Shown: positions 51,138 through 60,959 of the stretch, piece after piece
Numbering within the stretch: position 1 is the first letter of the stretch
Layout of the letters: every line of letters starts with the position of its first letter
Origin: Pseudomonas sp. Q1-7
Lineage (GTDB): Bacteria; Pseudomonadota; Gammaproteobacteria; Pseudomonadales; Pseudomonadaceae
DNA: 64,000 bases
Reading direction: 5' to 3'
Assembly (NCBI RefSeq): GCF_028010285.1
Contig: NZ_CP116304.1
Coordinates: 2,682,501-2,746,500 of the forward strand
Notes under the pieces: generated by a model
The model's input: the letters and a program-made list of their open reading frames with translations, nothing else
Told to the model about the DNA's origin: nothing
The model's database searches: none
Made by a program: the position numbers and the translations under genes

Positions 51138-52343
51138 TCAGAGCCTTTCGATGATCAAGGCGATGCCCTGGCCGACGCCGATGCACATGGTGCAGAGGGC
51201 GTAGCGGCCCTGGCGTTCTTCCAGTTCGTGCAGGGCGGTGGTGACCAGGCGCGCGCCGCTCATGCCCAACGGGTGGCCGAGGGCGATGGCGCCGCCGTTG
51301 GGGTTCACCCGGGCGTCGTCGTCGGCCAGGCCGAGCTCGCGCAGCACGGCGAGGCCCTGGGCGGCGAAGGCTTCGTTGAGTTCGATCACGTCCATGTCGG
51401 CCAGCGACAGGCCGGTCAGCTCCAGCACCTTGCGAGTGGCCGGGACCGGGCCGATGCCCATGATGCGCGGCTCGACGCCGGCGGTGGCCATGCCGACCAC
51501 GCGCGCGCGGGCCTTCAGACCGTGGCGCTTGGCGGCTTCGGGGCTGGCCAGGAGCAGGGCGCAGGCGCCGTCGTTCACGCCCGAGGCATTGCCGGCGGTG
51601 ACGCTGCCGCCCTGGCGGAACGGGGTGCCCAGCTTGGCCAGTTGTTCGAGGGTGGTGTCGCCACGGGGATGCTCATCCTGCTCGACCACCTTTGGCGGGC
51701 CCTTGCGCTGGGGAATCTCCACCGGGACGATTTCCTTCGCCAGGCGGCCATTGGCCTGGGCGGCGGCGGCGCGCTGCTGGCTGCGCAGGGCGAAAGCGTC
51801 CTGGTCCGCGCGGGAGATGTTGAACTGTTCGGCGACGTTCTCCGCGGTCTCCGGCATGGAGTCGATACCGAACTGGCCCTTCATCAGCGGGTTGACGAAG
51901 CGCCAGCCGATGGTGGTGTCGAAGATCTCCGCCTGGCGGGAGAAGGCGGTGTCGGCCTTGCCCATGACGAAGGGCGCGCGGGACATGGATTCCACGCCGC
52001 CGGCCAGCATCAGGCCCGCCTCGCCGCAGCGCAGGGCGCGGGCGGCATTGCCGATGGCGTCCAGGCCGGAGCCGCAGAGGCGGTTGAGGGTGGTGCCCGG
52101 CACCGTCACCGGCAGGCCGGCGAGCAGGGCGGACATGCGCGCGACGTTGCGGTTGTCTTCGCCAGCCTGGTTGGCGCAGCCGTAGATCACGTCGTCGATG
52201 GCGCTCCAGTCCAGCTCCGGGTGGCGGGCCATCAGGGCGCGCAGGGGCACGGCGCCGAGGTCGTCGGCGCGTACGCCGGACAGGGCACCGGCGTAGCGGC
52301 CGATGGGGGTACGCACGGCGTCGATAATCAGGGCGTCATTCAT
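51138..52343 (-). CDS. paaJ: 3-oxoadipyl-CoA / 3-oxo-5,6-dehydrosuberyl-CoA thiolase PaaJ
   Basis: This is a 401-residue thiolase. Catalytic residues are visible: nucleophile Cys in [11 protein letters not shown] (about 90), His in [11 protein letters not shown] and Cys in [10 protein letters not shown] near the end. It performs the two thiolytic steps of phenylacetate breakdown, giving acetyl-CoA and succinyl-CoA. PcaF of the protocatechuate route is almost the same protein; the paa position decides the name. The start overlaps the paaI stop by 8 bp. Confidence 0.9.
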   Translation of the reverse strand: MNDALIIDAVRTPIGRYAGALSGVRADDLGAVPLRALMARHPELDWSAIDDVIYGCANQAGEDNRNVARMSALLAGLPVTVPGTTLNRLCGSGLDAIGNAARALRCGEAGLMLAGGVESMSRAPFVMGKADTAFSRQAEIFDTTIGWRFVNPLMKGQFGIDSMPETAENVAEQFNISRADQDAFALRSQQRAAAAQANGRLAKEIVPVEIPQRKGPPKVVEQDEHPRGDTTLEQLAKLGTPFRQGGSVTAGNASGVNDGACALLLASPEAAKRHGLKARARVVGMATAGVEPRIMGIGPVPATRKVLELTGLSLADMDVIELNEAFAAQGLAVLRELGLADDDARVNPNGGAIALGHPLGMSGARLVTTALHELEERQGRYALCTMCIGVGQGIALIIERL

Positions 52344-52785
52344 CAGGGGTCTCCTGCGCGAGCACCGCGCCGCGCACTTTGTAGGATTTGCCGTGGAAGA
52401 GGGCGATCAATTGCCCGTTCTGGTTTTCGATGCGCACGTCGTAGTTGCCGGTGCGTCCGCTGCGGCTCTGCTCGGTGGCCTGGGCGGTGAGGGTGTCGCC
52501 CAGGCGCGCCGGCGCCACGTAGTCGATGCTGCAGCCGATGGCCACGGTGGCTTCGTTGTAGCTGTTGCAGGCGAAGGCGAAGGCCGAGTCGGCCAGGGCG
52601 AACAGGTAGCCGCCGTGGCAGGTGCCGTGGCCCTGGACCATGTCCGCGCGCACGCTCATGCCGACGCGCGCCTGGCCCGGCGCCACGGAGAGCAGGCGCA
52701 TGCCCATGGCCTGGCTGGCGGCATCGCGCTCGAACAGGGCGCTGCCGCAGGCTTCGGCGAGTGAAAGCGCTTCGTGATTGGTCAT
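52336..52785 (-). CDS. paaI: Phenylacetate-pathway hotdog thioesterase PaaI
   Basis: This 149-residue single hotdog-fold protein has the family segment [20 protein letters not shown] (about 55-74), where the HGG turn and Asp are catalytic. It hydrolyses phenylacetyl- and hydroxyphenylacetyl-CoA dead-end thioesters and frees trapped CoA. It overlaps paaH by 4 bp (ATGA) and paaJ by 8 bp, which gives tight coupling. Confidence 0.9.
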   Translation of the reverse strand: MTNHEALSLAEACGSALFERDAASQAMGMRLLSVAPGQARVGMSVRADMVQGHGTCHGGYLFALADSAFAFACNSYNEATVAIGCSIDYVAPARLGDTLTAQATEQSRSGRTGNYDVRIENQNGQLIALFHGKSYKVRGAVLAQETPDE

Positions 52786-54296
52786 CGAAAGCTCCTCCCC
52801 TCGGCGACCTGGCGACGAAGCAGCAGGGAAGGGCGGTAGCGCGCTTCGCCATAGGCGGCCTGGAGGTTGTCCAGGGTGCGCAGGACTGCCGGCAGGCCGA
52901 TGGCGTCGGCCCAGGCCAGCGGGCCTTGCGGGTAGTTCACCCCGGCGCGCATGGCCAGATCGATGTCGGCGGCCGAGCCGACGCCCTGGAGCACGGCATC
53001 GGCGCCTTCGTTGGCCAGCATGGCCACGGTGCGCAGCACGGCGAGGCCGGGAATGTCGGCCAGCGGGCTGACCTTCAGGCCGGCGCGTTGCAGCAGGGCC
53101 ACGGCCTGGTCGCGGGCGGAATCGGCGGTGCCGGCGGCGCAGGCGATGCCGAGGCGGGTGGCCTTGGTGTAGTCCAGGGCGAGGTCGATCAGCACCAGAT
53201 TGGTCAGGCCGTCTTCGCCGGCACGCTGGCTGGCCAGGCGGCCGTCGGAGAGGGCGAGTACCGCATCGCCGACGCGCAGCAGGCCACTGCCGTCGCGACG
53301 TGTCACCTGTACGCCAGCGTCACTCAAGCGCTGGATCAGCGGCTCGGCCACACCCAGGCTGCCTTCCACCACGCAGCGGTCGACGTTGGCGCTGCTGCTC
53401 AGTTCGGCGGCTTGGGGGCGCTCGACACCTTCGGCGTAGCGGTAGAAGCCCTGGCCCGATTTGCGGCCCAGGCGGCCGGCATCCACCAGTTCCTTCTGGA
53501 TCAGCGAGGGCTGGAAGCGGAAGTCGCCGTAGTAGGCGTCGAACACCGAGCAGGTGACGGCGTAATTGACGTCATGGCCGATCAGGTCGGTGAGTTCGAA
53601 GGCACCCATGCGGAAGCCACCGGCTTCACGCATCAGGGCGTCGAGGGTGGCGCAATCGGCGGCGCCTTCCTGCAGGAGGCGCAGGCTTTCGGCATAGAAG
53701 GGGCGGGCCACGCGGTTGACGATGAAGCCCGGCGTGGACTTCGTGTGCACCGGCTGCTTGCCCCAGGCCTTGGCGGTTTCATAGAGGTCGTTGGCCAGGG
53801 CGGGATCGCTGGCCAGTCCCGAGACGATCTCCACCAGGGCCATCAACGGCGCCGGGTTGAAGAAGTGCAGGCCGATCACCCGGCCCGGATGCTGGAGGCC
53901 AGCGGCCAGGCTGGTGATGGACAGGGACGAGGTGTTGCTGGCGAGGATGCAGTCGGCGCTGCACAGGCTTTCCAGCTGGCGTAGCAGGCCACGCTTGACC
54001 TCCAGGTTCTCGACGATGGCCTCAATCACCAGGCTGCAATCGCTCAGGGCCTCGATGGCGTCCGCCGGTTGCAGGCGGGCGACGATGGCGCTGCGCTCGT
54101 CGGCGTCGAGCTTGCCTTTCTCCACCAGGCGGCCGAGTTGGCGGTCGATGCCGTCGATGGCCTGGGCGGCGGCGCCGGGGCGGTTGTCATGCAGCTTGAC
54201 CGGGTGGCCGGCCTGGGCGGCGACCTGGGCGATACCGGCACCCATGGCGCCGGCGCCGATCACGGCGACAGTGGCGGATGTATTCAGGGCGGGCAT
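52782..54296 (-). CDS. paaH: 3-hydroxyadipyl-CoA dehydrogenase PaaH
   Basis: This encodes 504 residues: NAD-binding Rossmann domain (VIGAGAMGAGIAQVAAQAG at about 11-29), then two 3-hydroxyacyl-CoA dehydrogenase C-terminal domains in tandem, as is usual for PaaH. Catalytic His lies in GLHFFNPAPLM and the NKSTPGFIVNR-type segment reads TKSTPGFIVNRVARPF. It oxidises 3-hydroxyadipyl-CoA to 3-oxoadipyl-CoA. It is co-translated with paaI. Confidence 0.9.
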   Translation of the reverse strand: MPALNTSATVAVIGAGAMGAGIAQVAAQAGHPVKLHDNRPGAAAQAIDGIDRQLGRLVEKGKLDADERSAIVARLQPADAIEALSDCSLVIEAIVENLEVKRGLLRQLESLCSADCILASNTSSLSITSLAAGLQHPGRVIGLHFFNPAPLMALVEIVSGLASDPALANDLYETAKAWGKQPVHTKSTPGFIVNRVARPFYAESLRLLQEGAADCATLDALMREAGGFRMGAFELTDLIGHDVNYAVTCSVFDAYYGDFRFQPSLIQKELVDAGRLGRKSGQGFYRYAEGVERPQAAELSSSANVDRCVVEGSLGVAEPLIQRLSDAGVQVTRRDGSGLLRVGDAVLALSDGRLASQRAGEDGLTNLVLIDLALDYTKATRLGIACAAGTADSARDQAVALLQRAGLKVSPLADIPGLAVLRTVAMLANEGADAVLQGVGSAADIDLAMRAGVNYPQGPLAWADAIGLPAVLRTLDNLQAAYGEARYRPSLLLRRQVAEGRSFR

Positions 54297-54300
54297 GGGC

Positions 54301-55092
54301 TCAGCGTCCTTTGAAGGCCGGGGTACGTTTTTCCATGAAGGCGCTGACGCCCTCGCGGTAATCCTCGCTGCGCCCGGCCAGGCGCTGCAGGTCGCGTTCC
54401 AGGTCCAGCTGCTCGTCGAAGCTGTTGTTCAGGCTGGCGTTCAGGCTGCGCTTGATCAGGGCCAGGCCGTAGGTGGGCTGGGTGGCCAGGTGGCGGGCCA
54501 GCTTCAGGGCTTCTTCGCGCAGGGATGCGTCGTCCACCACCCGGTAGATCAGGCCCCACTGCTCGGCCTGTTCGGCGCTGAGGCGGTCGCCCAGCAGGGT
54601 GAGGGCCTTGGCGCGGGCCATGCCGACCAGGCGGGGCAGGGTCCAGGTGCCGCCGGAGTCCGGGATCAGGCCGATCTTGCAGAAGGCCTGGATGAAATTG
54701 GCGGAGCGGGCAGCAATGACCAGGTCGCAGGCCAGCGGAATGTTCGCACCAGCGCCGGCGGCCACGCCGTTCACCGCGCAGATGACCGGCAGCGGCAGGT
54801 CGCGCAGGGCGCGGATCAGCGGGTTGTAGAAGGTCTCGATGGATTCGCCCAGGTCCGGCGCGGCGGCGCCCGGCGCGACATTGCGGTCGCCCAGGTCCTG
54901 GCCGGCGCAGAAGCCGCGGCCTTCGCCGGTCAGCAGCAGCACGCGGACTTCGGGGTTCTGGCGAACCTGCTTGAGGGCCTCGCGGACCTCGCCATGCATC
55001 GTGGCGTTGAAGCTGTTCAGTTGTTCCGGGCGGTTGAGGCTGAGGGTGGCGACGCCAGCCTCGATGGAAAACAGGATGTGCTCGAAGTTCAT
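54301..55092 (-). CDS. paaG: Ring-1,2-epoxyphenylacetyl-CoA isomerase PaaG
   Basis: This is a 263-residue crotonase-fold isomerase that converts the ring epoxide to oxepin-CoA and later shifts a double bond. LLTGEGRGFCAGQDLGDR forms the oxyanion-hole strand, and VNGVAAGAGANIPLACDLVI and PDSGGTWTLPRLVG follow. The Asp in PDSGG replaces the second hydratase Glu, which separates PaaG from PaaF. It lies four bases from paaH. Confidence 0.9.
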   Translation of the reverse strand: MNFEHILFSIEAGVATLSLNRPEQLNSFNATMHGEVREALKQVRQNPEVRVLLLTGEGRGFCAGQDLGDRNVAPGAAAPDLGESIETFYNPLIRALRDLPLPVICAVNGVAAGAGANIPLACDLVIAARSANFIQAFCKIGLIPDSGGTWTLPRLVGMARAKALTLLGDRLSAEQAEQWGLIYRVVDDASLREEALKLARHLATQPTYGLALIKRSLNASLNNSFDEQLDLERDLQRLAGRSEDYREGVSAFMEKRTPAFKGR

Positions 55093-55137
55093 GGCTCTGG
55101 GCGCTCTATGGAGTTCGAAGGGGCGTTCGGCCAGTGC

Positions 55138-55911
55138 TCACTGGCCGGTGAATTCGGGGCGACGCTTTTCCTGGAAGGCGCGGATGCCTTCCTCGCGGTC
55201 GCGGGTGCCGGCCAGCAGGGTGAAGGCGTGGCGCTCGAAGCGCAGGCCGCTGGCGAGGTCGGTGTCCTCGGCCTTCAGCAGCGCTTCCTTGGCCAGGCGC
55301 ACGGCCAGCGGCGCCTTCCGGGCGATGACACGGGCGATGGCGACGGCGCGTTCGACGGTGAACTCCGGCTGGGTCACTTCGCTCACCAGGCCGGCACGCT
55401 GGGCGTGACGGGCATCGATGGCTTCGCCGGTGAGGACCATCTGCATGGCCAGGGATTTGCCCACGGCGCGCAGCAGGCGCTGGGTGCCACCGGCGCCGGG
55501 CATGATTCCGAGGTTGATTTCCGGCTGGCCGAAGCGGGCGTCTTCGCCGGCGATGAGGATGTCGGCGTGCATGGCCAGCTCGCAGCCGCCGCCCAGGCAG
55601 AAGCCATTGATGGCGGCGATCAGCGGTTTACTGAAGCGGGTGATGCGTTGCCAGTGGGCCAGGCGCGGGTCATTGAGGATGCCCACCAGGTCGCGCTCGG
55701 CCATTTCCTTTATATCGGCGCCTGCGGCGAAGGCTTTGCGGCTGCCGGTGAGCACCACCACGCGGGTTTCGCTGTCCTGTTCGGCGGCGTCCAGTTCGGC
55801 GGCCAGTTCGCCCAGCAACTCGGTGTTGAGGGCGTTGAGCGCTTCCGGGCGCTGCAGGGTGATCAGGCGAACGCCCTGCTCAGGCGGCAGGACGACAAGG
55901 GTACGAGGCAT
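55138..55911 (-). CDS. paaF: 2,3-dehydroadipyl-CoA hydratase PaaF
   Basis: This is a 257-residue enoyl-CoA hydratase. Both catalytic glutamates are present, in GGCELAMHADI and PEINLGIMPGAGG. ATG 55911 follows GAGGA; a longer frame upstream is not hydratase-like. It is the first gene of the paaFGHIJK operon, with a divergent promoter region to paaN. It hydrates dehydroadipyl-CoA after ring opening. Confidence 0.9.
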   Translation of the reverse strand: MPRTLVVLPPEQGVRLITLQRPEALNALNTELLGELAAELDAAEQDSETRVVVLTGSRKAFAAGADIKEMAERDLVGILNDPRLAHWQRITRFSKPLIAAINGFCLGGGCELAMHADILIAGEDARFGQPEINLGIMPGAGGTQRLLRAVGKSLAMQMVLTGEAIDARHAQRAGLVSEVTQPEFTVERAVAIARVIARKAPLAVRLAKEALLKAEDTDLASGLRFERHAFTLLAGTRDREEGIRAFQEKRRPEFTGQ

Positions 55912-56318
55912 GTCTCGGGTCCTCAGGTGCACGCGCGGCCTCGTGCGGCCGCTCTTATTGGGTGGGTCCGGGGCTGGCCCCTTCCTTTGCCGGCCGCGCT
56001 GAGGGCGTGGCGACTTTCGCCGGAGTATAACCACAAAGCGATACAAAACAAGCATGGCAAATATTATTTATGTGTCTCATATGGTCGATGTTTAAGCCAA
56101 AGTAACAGGCTCACAACCTGCATTCGGTGGCTTTATGTGCCGTGGTTACTGGGATTTTGATGCTTAGATGTATTCGTGAGGCTGGCTGGCGACCGGCTGT
56201 CATCTGATACAGCGGATTGAGCTTTTCTGTTTATGATTGATGTGATACAAAATTCTGCATCGAGCGAATCGCTTTTGGCCCCCTTGGGGCTTCACCTGTC
56301 TTGCTGAGGAGTTCTTCC
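55912..56318. promoter_or_regulatory. Divergent paaF / paaN promoter region with candidate PaaX sites
   Basis: There is no gene in this 407-bp AT-rich stretch. GATACAAAA occurs twice in the same orientation, at 56040-56048 near paaF and 56244-56252 near paaN (within TGATTGATGTGATACAAAA). A related CTGATACAG lies near 56205. Repeated elements at both promoters suggest binding by the PaaX repressor encoded nearby, released by phenylacetyl-CoA. Site identity is an inference. Confidence 0.45.
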
Positions 56319-58001
56319 ATGTCGACCACTGCCCGCGCCGCCGCCCTCGAGCTGTTCGAGCACCATCGCGGCACTCTCGAACGCGCCGTCCAGGCCATTG
56401 GCGAGCGCGGCTACTGGTCGCCCTTCCCGGAAAGCCTCAAGCAGTACCCGGAAGAGGCGGTGAAGGGCGCCCAGGCCGATTTCGAAGCGCTGCTCGGCCA
56501 GCACTTCGCCCTGGTCGGCCCGCAGTCCGTGGGCCGCGCGGGTGCCGAGCGTTCGCCCTACGGCTTCGACCTCAATGTGAGCTACGACCAGTACGACGCG
56601 GATGAGCTGCTGTCGCGCCTGCAGGCGGCGCTGCCGGCCTGGCGTGATGCCGGTCCGCAGGCGCGGGTCGGTGCCTGCCTGGAGATCCTCCAGCGCCTCA
56701 ATGCCCTGAGCCCAACCCTGGCCCATGCGGTGATGCACACCAGTGGCCAGGCCTACATGATGGCCTTCCAGGCCGGCGGCCCCCACGCCCAGGACCGTGG
56801 CCTTGAAGTACTGGCCTACGCTTGGCGGGCCATGGCCGAAGTGCCGCAGGCCGCACGTTGGACCAAGCCCCAGGGCAAGCAGGACCCGCTGGTGCTGGAC
56901 AAGCGCTGGCACATCGTTCCGCGCGGCCTGTCCCTGGTGATCGCCTGCTCCACCTTCCCCACCTGGAACACCTACCCGGGCCTGTTCGCCAGCCTGGCCA
57001 CCGGCAACCCGGTGCTGGTCAAGGCACATCCCGGCGCGATCCTGCCGGTGGCCATGAGCGTCAAGGTGGTCCAGGACGTACTGGCCGAGCTGGGCTTCGA
57101 TCCGGCCCTGGTGAGCCTGGTGGTGGACACGCCGGAAGCGCCGGTCAGCCAGCGGCTGGCCCTGGACCCGCGGGTCAAACTGGTGGATTTCACTGGCTCC
57201 AACGCCTTCGGCAACTGGCTGGAAGACAATGCGCGCCAGGCCCAGGTGTTCACCGAAAAGGCCGGCATCAACAGCGTGATCATCGACAGCGTGCGCGACA
57301 TCAAGGCTGTGGCGCGCAACCTGGCCTTCTCCCTCAGCCTGTATTCCGGGCAGATGTGCACCACCACCCAGGCCCTCTACGTGCCCCGTGGCGGCATCCG
57401 CAATGGTGACGAGCTGATGTCCTTCGACGAGGTGGCGCAGAGCCTGGCCGACGCGGTGCGCAGTTTCCTCGCCGACAACGAGCGGGCCTGCGCGGTGATC
57501 GGCGCCCTCCAGTCCGAGGCCACCGCCCAGCGTATCCAGGCCTGCCGCGCCCTGGGCGAGGTGCTTTTGGACAGCGAGGCCCGCGAGCATCCGCAGTTCC
57601 CGGGCGCGCGCGTCCACACGCCGCTGCTGCTGAAAGTGGACGCCGCCGACCGCGAGGCTTACTCCGAAGAGCGCTTCGGTCCCATCGCCTTCGTCATCGC
57701 CACCGACGATACCGAACACAGCCTGCGCCTCGCCGGTGAGGTGATCGCCGAGAAGGGCGCCCTGACCCTGGGTGTCTATTCCACTGACGAGGCCGTGCTG
57801 GACCGTGCCGAGCAGTTGTCCCAGGATGTCGCCGTCGCCCTGTCGATCAACTTCGACGGCGGCGTCTTCGTCAACCAGTCCGCCGCCTTCAGCGACTTCC
57901 ACGCCAGCGGTGGCAACCCGGCCGCCAACGCTTCGATCACCGACGGCGCCTTCGTCGCCCGTCGTTTCGTCACCGTGCAGAGCCGCCGCCACGGCGAATA
58001 A
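56319..58001 (+). CDS. paaN: Phenylacetate degradation protein PaaN (aldehyde dehydrogenase fold)
   Basis: This encodes 560 residues. Aldehyde-dehydrogenase superfamily segments are present: [43 protein letters not shown] (general base Glu) and a likely catalytic Cys in GQMCTTTQ. Unlike PaaZ it has no C-terminal MaoC hydratase domain, so it is the PaaN type. It may oxidise the ring-opened aldehyde alone, leaving hydrolysis to another enzyme. The ATG at 56319 follows GAGGAG. It heads the plus-strand paaN-paaY-paaX group. Confidence 0.88.
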   Translation: MSTTARAAALELFEHHRGTLERAVQAIGERGYWSPFPESLKQYPEEAVKGAQADFEALLGQHFALVGPQSVGRAGAERSPYGFDLNVSYDQYDADELLSRLQAALPAWRDAGPQARVGACLEILQRLNALSPTLAHAVMHTSGQAYMMAFQAGGPHAQDRGLEVLAYAWRAMAEVPQAARWTKPQGKQDPLVLDKRWHIVPRGLSLVIACSTFPTWNTYPGLFASLATGNPVLVKAHPGAILPVAMSVKVVQDVLAELGFDPALVSLVVDTPEAPVSQRLALDPRVKLVDFTGSNAFGNWLEDNARQAQVFTEKAGINSVIIDSVRDIKAVARNLAFSLSLYSGQMCTTTQALYVPRGGIRNGDELMSFDEVAQSLADAVRSFLADNERACAVIGALQSEATAQRIQACRALGEVLLDSEAREHPQFPGARVHTPLLLKVDAADREAYSEERFGPIAFVIATDDTEHSLRLAGEVIAEKGALTLGVYSTDEAVLDRAEQLSQDVAVALSINFDGGVFVNQSAAFSDFHASGGNPAANASITDGAFVARRFVTVQSRRHGE

Positions 58002-58017
58002 GCAGAAGGAGTTCCAG

Positions 58018-58617
58018 ATGACCTGCTACAGCCTCGATGGCCTGACCCCGGTGGTGCATCCCACCGCCTATGTGCACCCGACCGCCGTGTTGATCGGCGA
58101 TGTGATCATCGGGCCGGGCTGCTATGTCGGCCCGCTCGCCAGCCTGCGGGGCGACTTCGGCCGGATCGTCCTGGAGGAGGGCGCCAACATCCAGGACACC
58201 TGCGTGATGCACGGTTTTCCCGACAGCGACACGGTGGTCGAGCGCAATGGCCACATCGGCCACGGCGCTGTGCTGCATGGCTGCCGCATCGGTGAAGACG
58301 CCCTGGTGGGGATGAACGCGGTGGTGATGGATAACGCGCGCATCGGCGCGCGCTCCTTCGTGTCCGCCACCGCCTTCGTCAAGGCCGGTTTCAGTTGCGA
58401 GGAGCAGTCACTGGTGATGGGCGCTCCGGCGCAGGTCAAGCGCCGCCTCAGCGACGAGGAAGTGGCCTGGAAGCAGGCCGGCACCCGCGAATACCAGCAA
58501 CTGGCCCAGCGCTGCCTGGCCAACCTGCAGCCCTGCGCGCCGCTGGCCGAGGTCGAGGCCGACCGTCCGCGCATCGCCGATCGGGGCCTGCGGCCGAAAG
58601 GGGGCTCGTCGCAATGA
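58018..58617 (+). CDS. paaY: PaaY, gamma-carbonic-anhydrase-like thioesterase
   Basis: This 199-residue left-handed beta-helix protein has repeated hexapeptide turns ([40 protein letters not shown]). Metal-binding histidines are seen in MHGFPDS and [11 protein letters not shown]. PaaY hydrolyses the toxic 2-hydroxycyclohepta-1,4,6-triene-1-formyl-CoA side product in other bacteria. The start follows AAGGAG, 16 bp after paaN. Confidence 0.88.
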   Translation: MTCYSLDGLTPVVHPTAYVHPTAVLIGDVIIGPGCYVGPLASLRGDFGRIVLEEGANIQDTCVMHGFPDSDTVVERNGHIGHGAVLHGCRIGEDALVGMNAVVMDNARIGARSFVSATAFVKAGFSCEEQSLVMGAPAQVKRRLSDEEVAWKQAGTREYQQLAQRCLANLQPCAPLAEVEADRPRIADRGLRPKGGSSQ

Positions 58618-58702
58618 GTGCGGTCTTCGCACACCGGGGAGGTTCCCCGATGGTCATGCCGAGGAGCCTGCGGGTATATTCGGCATCTTTTCCGTTTCCA
58701 CT

Positions 58703-59632
58703 ATGCCCATGACTTCGCTCGTGCCCCTGGATCAACTCGTCACCCGTTTCCAGCAGCAGACGCCGATTCGCGCCAGCTCGCTGATCATCACCCTCTATGG
58801 CGATGCCATCGAACCCCACGGCGGCACCGTCTGGCTGGGCAGTCTGATCCAGTTGCTGGAGCCCATGGGCATCAACGAACGACTGATCCGCACCTCGATC
58901 TTCCGCCTGACCAAGGAAGGCTGGCTGAGTGCCGAGAAAGTCGGTCGGCGCAGCTATTACAGCCTGACCGGCGCGGGCCGGCGGCGCTTCGAAAAGGCCT
59001 TCAAGCGGGTCTACAGCTCCAGCGTCCCGGCCTGGGACGGCGCCTGGTCCCTGGTGGTGCTCTCGCAACTGCCCCAGGACAAGCGCAAACAGGTGCGCGA
59101 AGAGCTGGAGTGGCAGGGTTTTGGTGCGATTTCGCCCACGGTGCTGGCCAACCCGCGCTGCGACCGGGTGGACCTGACCGCCACCCTGCAGGAGCTGGAC
59201 GCCCTGGAAGACAGCATTGTCTTCGAGACCCGCTCCCAGGACGTGCTGGCCTCCAAGGCCCTGCGCATGCAGGTTCGCGAGAGCTGGAACATCGACGAAC
59301 TGGGCACCCACTACAGCGAGTTCATCCAGCTGTTCCGCCCGCTCTGGCAGGCCCTGCGCGAGCAGGAGGACTTGCGCCCGGAGGAATGCTTCCTGGCCCG
59401 AACCTTGCTGATCCACGAATACCGCAAGCTGCTGCTGCGCGACCCGCAATTGCCCGACGAACTGCTTCCGGGCGATTGGGAAGGCCGCGCGGCGCGCCAG
59501 CTGTGCCGCAACATCTACCGGCTGATCTTCGCCAAGGCGGAAGAGTGGCTGAATGCGGCGCTGGAAACCGCGGACGGCCCATTGCCGGAAGCGGGCGAGA
59601 ACTTCTATCAGCGTTTCGGCGGATTGAGGTAG
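58703..59632 (+). CDS. paaX: Phenylacetic acid catabolism repressor PaaX
   Basis: This encodes 309 residues. An N-terminal winged HTH (RASSLIITLYGDAI, INERLIRTSIFRLTKEGWL) precedes the PaaX central and C-terminal domains (WDGAWSLVVLSQLPQDKRKQ; CFLARTLLIHEYRKLLLRDP). Family members bind paa promoters and leave when phenylacetyl-CoA is present. The ATG at 58703 or 58709 may be the start. It is downstream of paaY and probably controls both the paaF and paaN promoters. Confidence 0.92.
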   Translation: MPMTSLVPLDQLVTRFQQQTPIRASSLIITLYGDAIEPHGGTVWLGSLIQLLEPMGINERLIRTSIFRLTKEGWLSAEKVGRRSYYSLTGAGRRRFEKAFKRVYSSSVPAWDGAWSLVVLSQLPQDKRKQVREELEWQGFGAISPTVLANPRCDRVDLTATLQELDALEDSIVFETRSQDVLASKALRMQVRESWNIDELGTHYSEFIQLFRPLWQALREQEDLRPEECFLARTLLIHEYRKLLLRDPQLPDELLPGDWEGRAARQLCRNIYRLIFAKAEEWLNAALETADGPLPEAGENFYQRFGGLR

Positions 59633-59737
59633 AGCAACCGCTTCGAGCGGATGTCACGGACGAGGTAAACCCGGCCTGTCGCGTCGCCAGGCCGGAGCAA
59701 TGATAAGAACAACGATGAGCACGAGGCCGTGAAAGCC

Positions 59738-60658
59738 ATGACGACAGCACGAGCACTGAGGGCAGACCGCTTCGACGAGTGGCTGCAGGGCATCAATCAG
59801 GTCTGCGGGCGCTTCGGCGCCAAGCTGCTGGGCTCGGAATTCTCCGGGGCCATTCGTGAATACAAGGCCGGTGCGATCAAGCTGAGTTTCGTCGACGTGG
59901 CCCAGGCGCGCCTGTTCCGCACGCCCCGGGAGGTGGCGCAGAGCGAAGGCAAGCACTTCTATCTGGCGTTCCAGCTGGGTGGCCGCGCCGGCATGGAGCA
60001 GGCGGGCAGCCGTATCGAGATGGCCCCCGGCGACATCACGCTGATCGACTCCACCCAGCCCAGTGACTTCGTCTACCACGAGAATTCCCGCCAGCTCTCG
60101 CTGATCCTGCCGCGCCATGTGGTGGAGCAGGGCCTGCGCTTTTCCGGCGTGCGCTGCGCCCAGCGCATCCCGGCGAGCTCGCCGGTGGCGGTGCTGGCGA
60201 ACCGGCTGATCCTCGAATCCACCCGCCAGGCGAGCCTCAGCCTGCCGGAAAGCGAGGCCACCCTCGACGCGGTGGTCAGCCTGTTGCGTCCGGCCCTGTG
60301 CGCCGCCGAGGTGGAACCGGACGCCCACGAGCGGCTGTTCCGCAAGACCTTGCGCTTCATCGACGAGAACCTCTGCGCGGAAGAACTCTGTCCCGAGGCC
60401 ATCGCCCGCGAAGTGGGGGTGTCGGTGCGCGGCCTCTACCGCATGTTCGCCAAGAAGGGCCTGGTGGTGGCGCAGTACATCAAGAACCGCCGCCTGGACT
60501 TCTGCGCCGAAAGCCTGCGCCACGCCACCGCCGAGCAGAAGCTCTCGGCCCTCGGCTATGCCTGGGGCTTCACCGATTCCAGCTACTTCTCCACCGCCTT
60601 CAAGGCGCGCTTCGGCGTGTCCCCCAGCGAATACCGCAGGCAGTACAGCCAGGGTTGA
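59738..60658 (+). CDS. feaR: AraC-family regulator FeaR
   Basis: This encodes 306 residues. An N-terminal AraC-binding-like domain 2 (about 15-185; FAFQLGG-type segment LAFQLGGRAGMEQAG, APGDITLIDSTQP) precedes a C-terminal double HTH (about 205-305; CPEAIAREVGVSVRGLYRMF, LGYAWGFTDSSYFSTAFKAR). This is the layout of FeaR, the activator of aromatic-amine/aldehyde genes. An ATG at 59738 is chosen over a GTG at 59729. It lies upstream of the phenylacetaldehyde dehydrogenase gene on the same strand. Confidence 0.85.
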   Translation: MTTARALRADRFDEWLQGINQVCGRFGAKLLGSEFSGAIREYKAGAIKLSFVDVAQARLFRTPREVAQSEGKHFYLAFQLGGRAGMEQAGSRIEMAPGDITLIDSTQPSDFVYHENSRQLSLILPRHVVEQGLRFSGVRCAQRIPASSPVAVLANRLILESTRQASLSLPESEATLDAVVSLLRPALCAAEVEPDAHERLFRKTLRFIDENLCAEELCPEAIAREVGVSVRGLYRMFAKKGLVVAQYIKNRRLDFCAESLRHATAEQKLSALGYAWGFTDSSYFSTAFKARFGVSPSEYRRQYSQG

Positions 60659-60681
60659 GGCACGCACTCGCATCGCTTTTC

Positions 60682-60782
60682 TTGTGGGGGCGATTTCAAT
60701 CGCTGAGGGTGGCGTAGCCGCCCCCTTGAGGGATTCCAGGGCAGGACTGCGTCCTGCTTGGCGAATGAATTCGCCCCCACAG
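60682..60782. repeat. Inverted intergenic repeat
   Basis: TTGTGGGGGCGATTTCAATC (60682 on) is mirrored by GAATGAATTCGCCCCCACAG (60763 on) with a GGCAGGACTGCGTCCTGC centre hairpin. This is a common Pseudomonas intergenic repeat of the 'GTGGGGGCGA-ATTC' type that can fold into one long stem; it lies between feaR and feaB and probably works as terminator or is inert. Confidence 0.65.
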
Positions 60783-60815
60783 ATGTGTATCCCACCTTCC
60801 CGCCCCGCCCACACC

Positions 60816-60842
60816 TGGCAGCCCTGCCAACACGTCTGGCAC
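60816..60842 (+). promoter_or_regulatory. Candidate FeaR operator upstream of feaB
   Basis: TGGCAG at 60816 and TGGCAC at 60837 are direct repeats spaced 21 bp, two helical turns, between feaR and feaB and 118 bp before the feaB start. The spacing fits an AraC-family dimer. A sigma-54 reading of TGGCAC was considered, but no proper -12 element follows. Assignment is inferred. Confidence 0.4.
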
Positions 60843-60959
60843 AGACAAAAAAACCTCGATCCCCGCCAACGCCGAGAATCCGGGCATCGGCCCTGTTTCC
60901 GTACGCGTCGCCACGACCGTAGGTGATGGGCCCCGGCCGACGAATCAAGAGGATCACGC

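Noticed and set aside
60837-60860. Sigma-54 promoter (TGGCAC) upstream of feaB
   Set aside because: No TTGC-type -12 element at the required spacing; an AraC-type direct repeat explains the TGGCA copies better.
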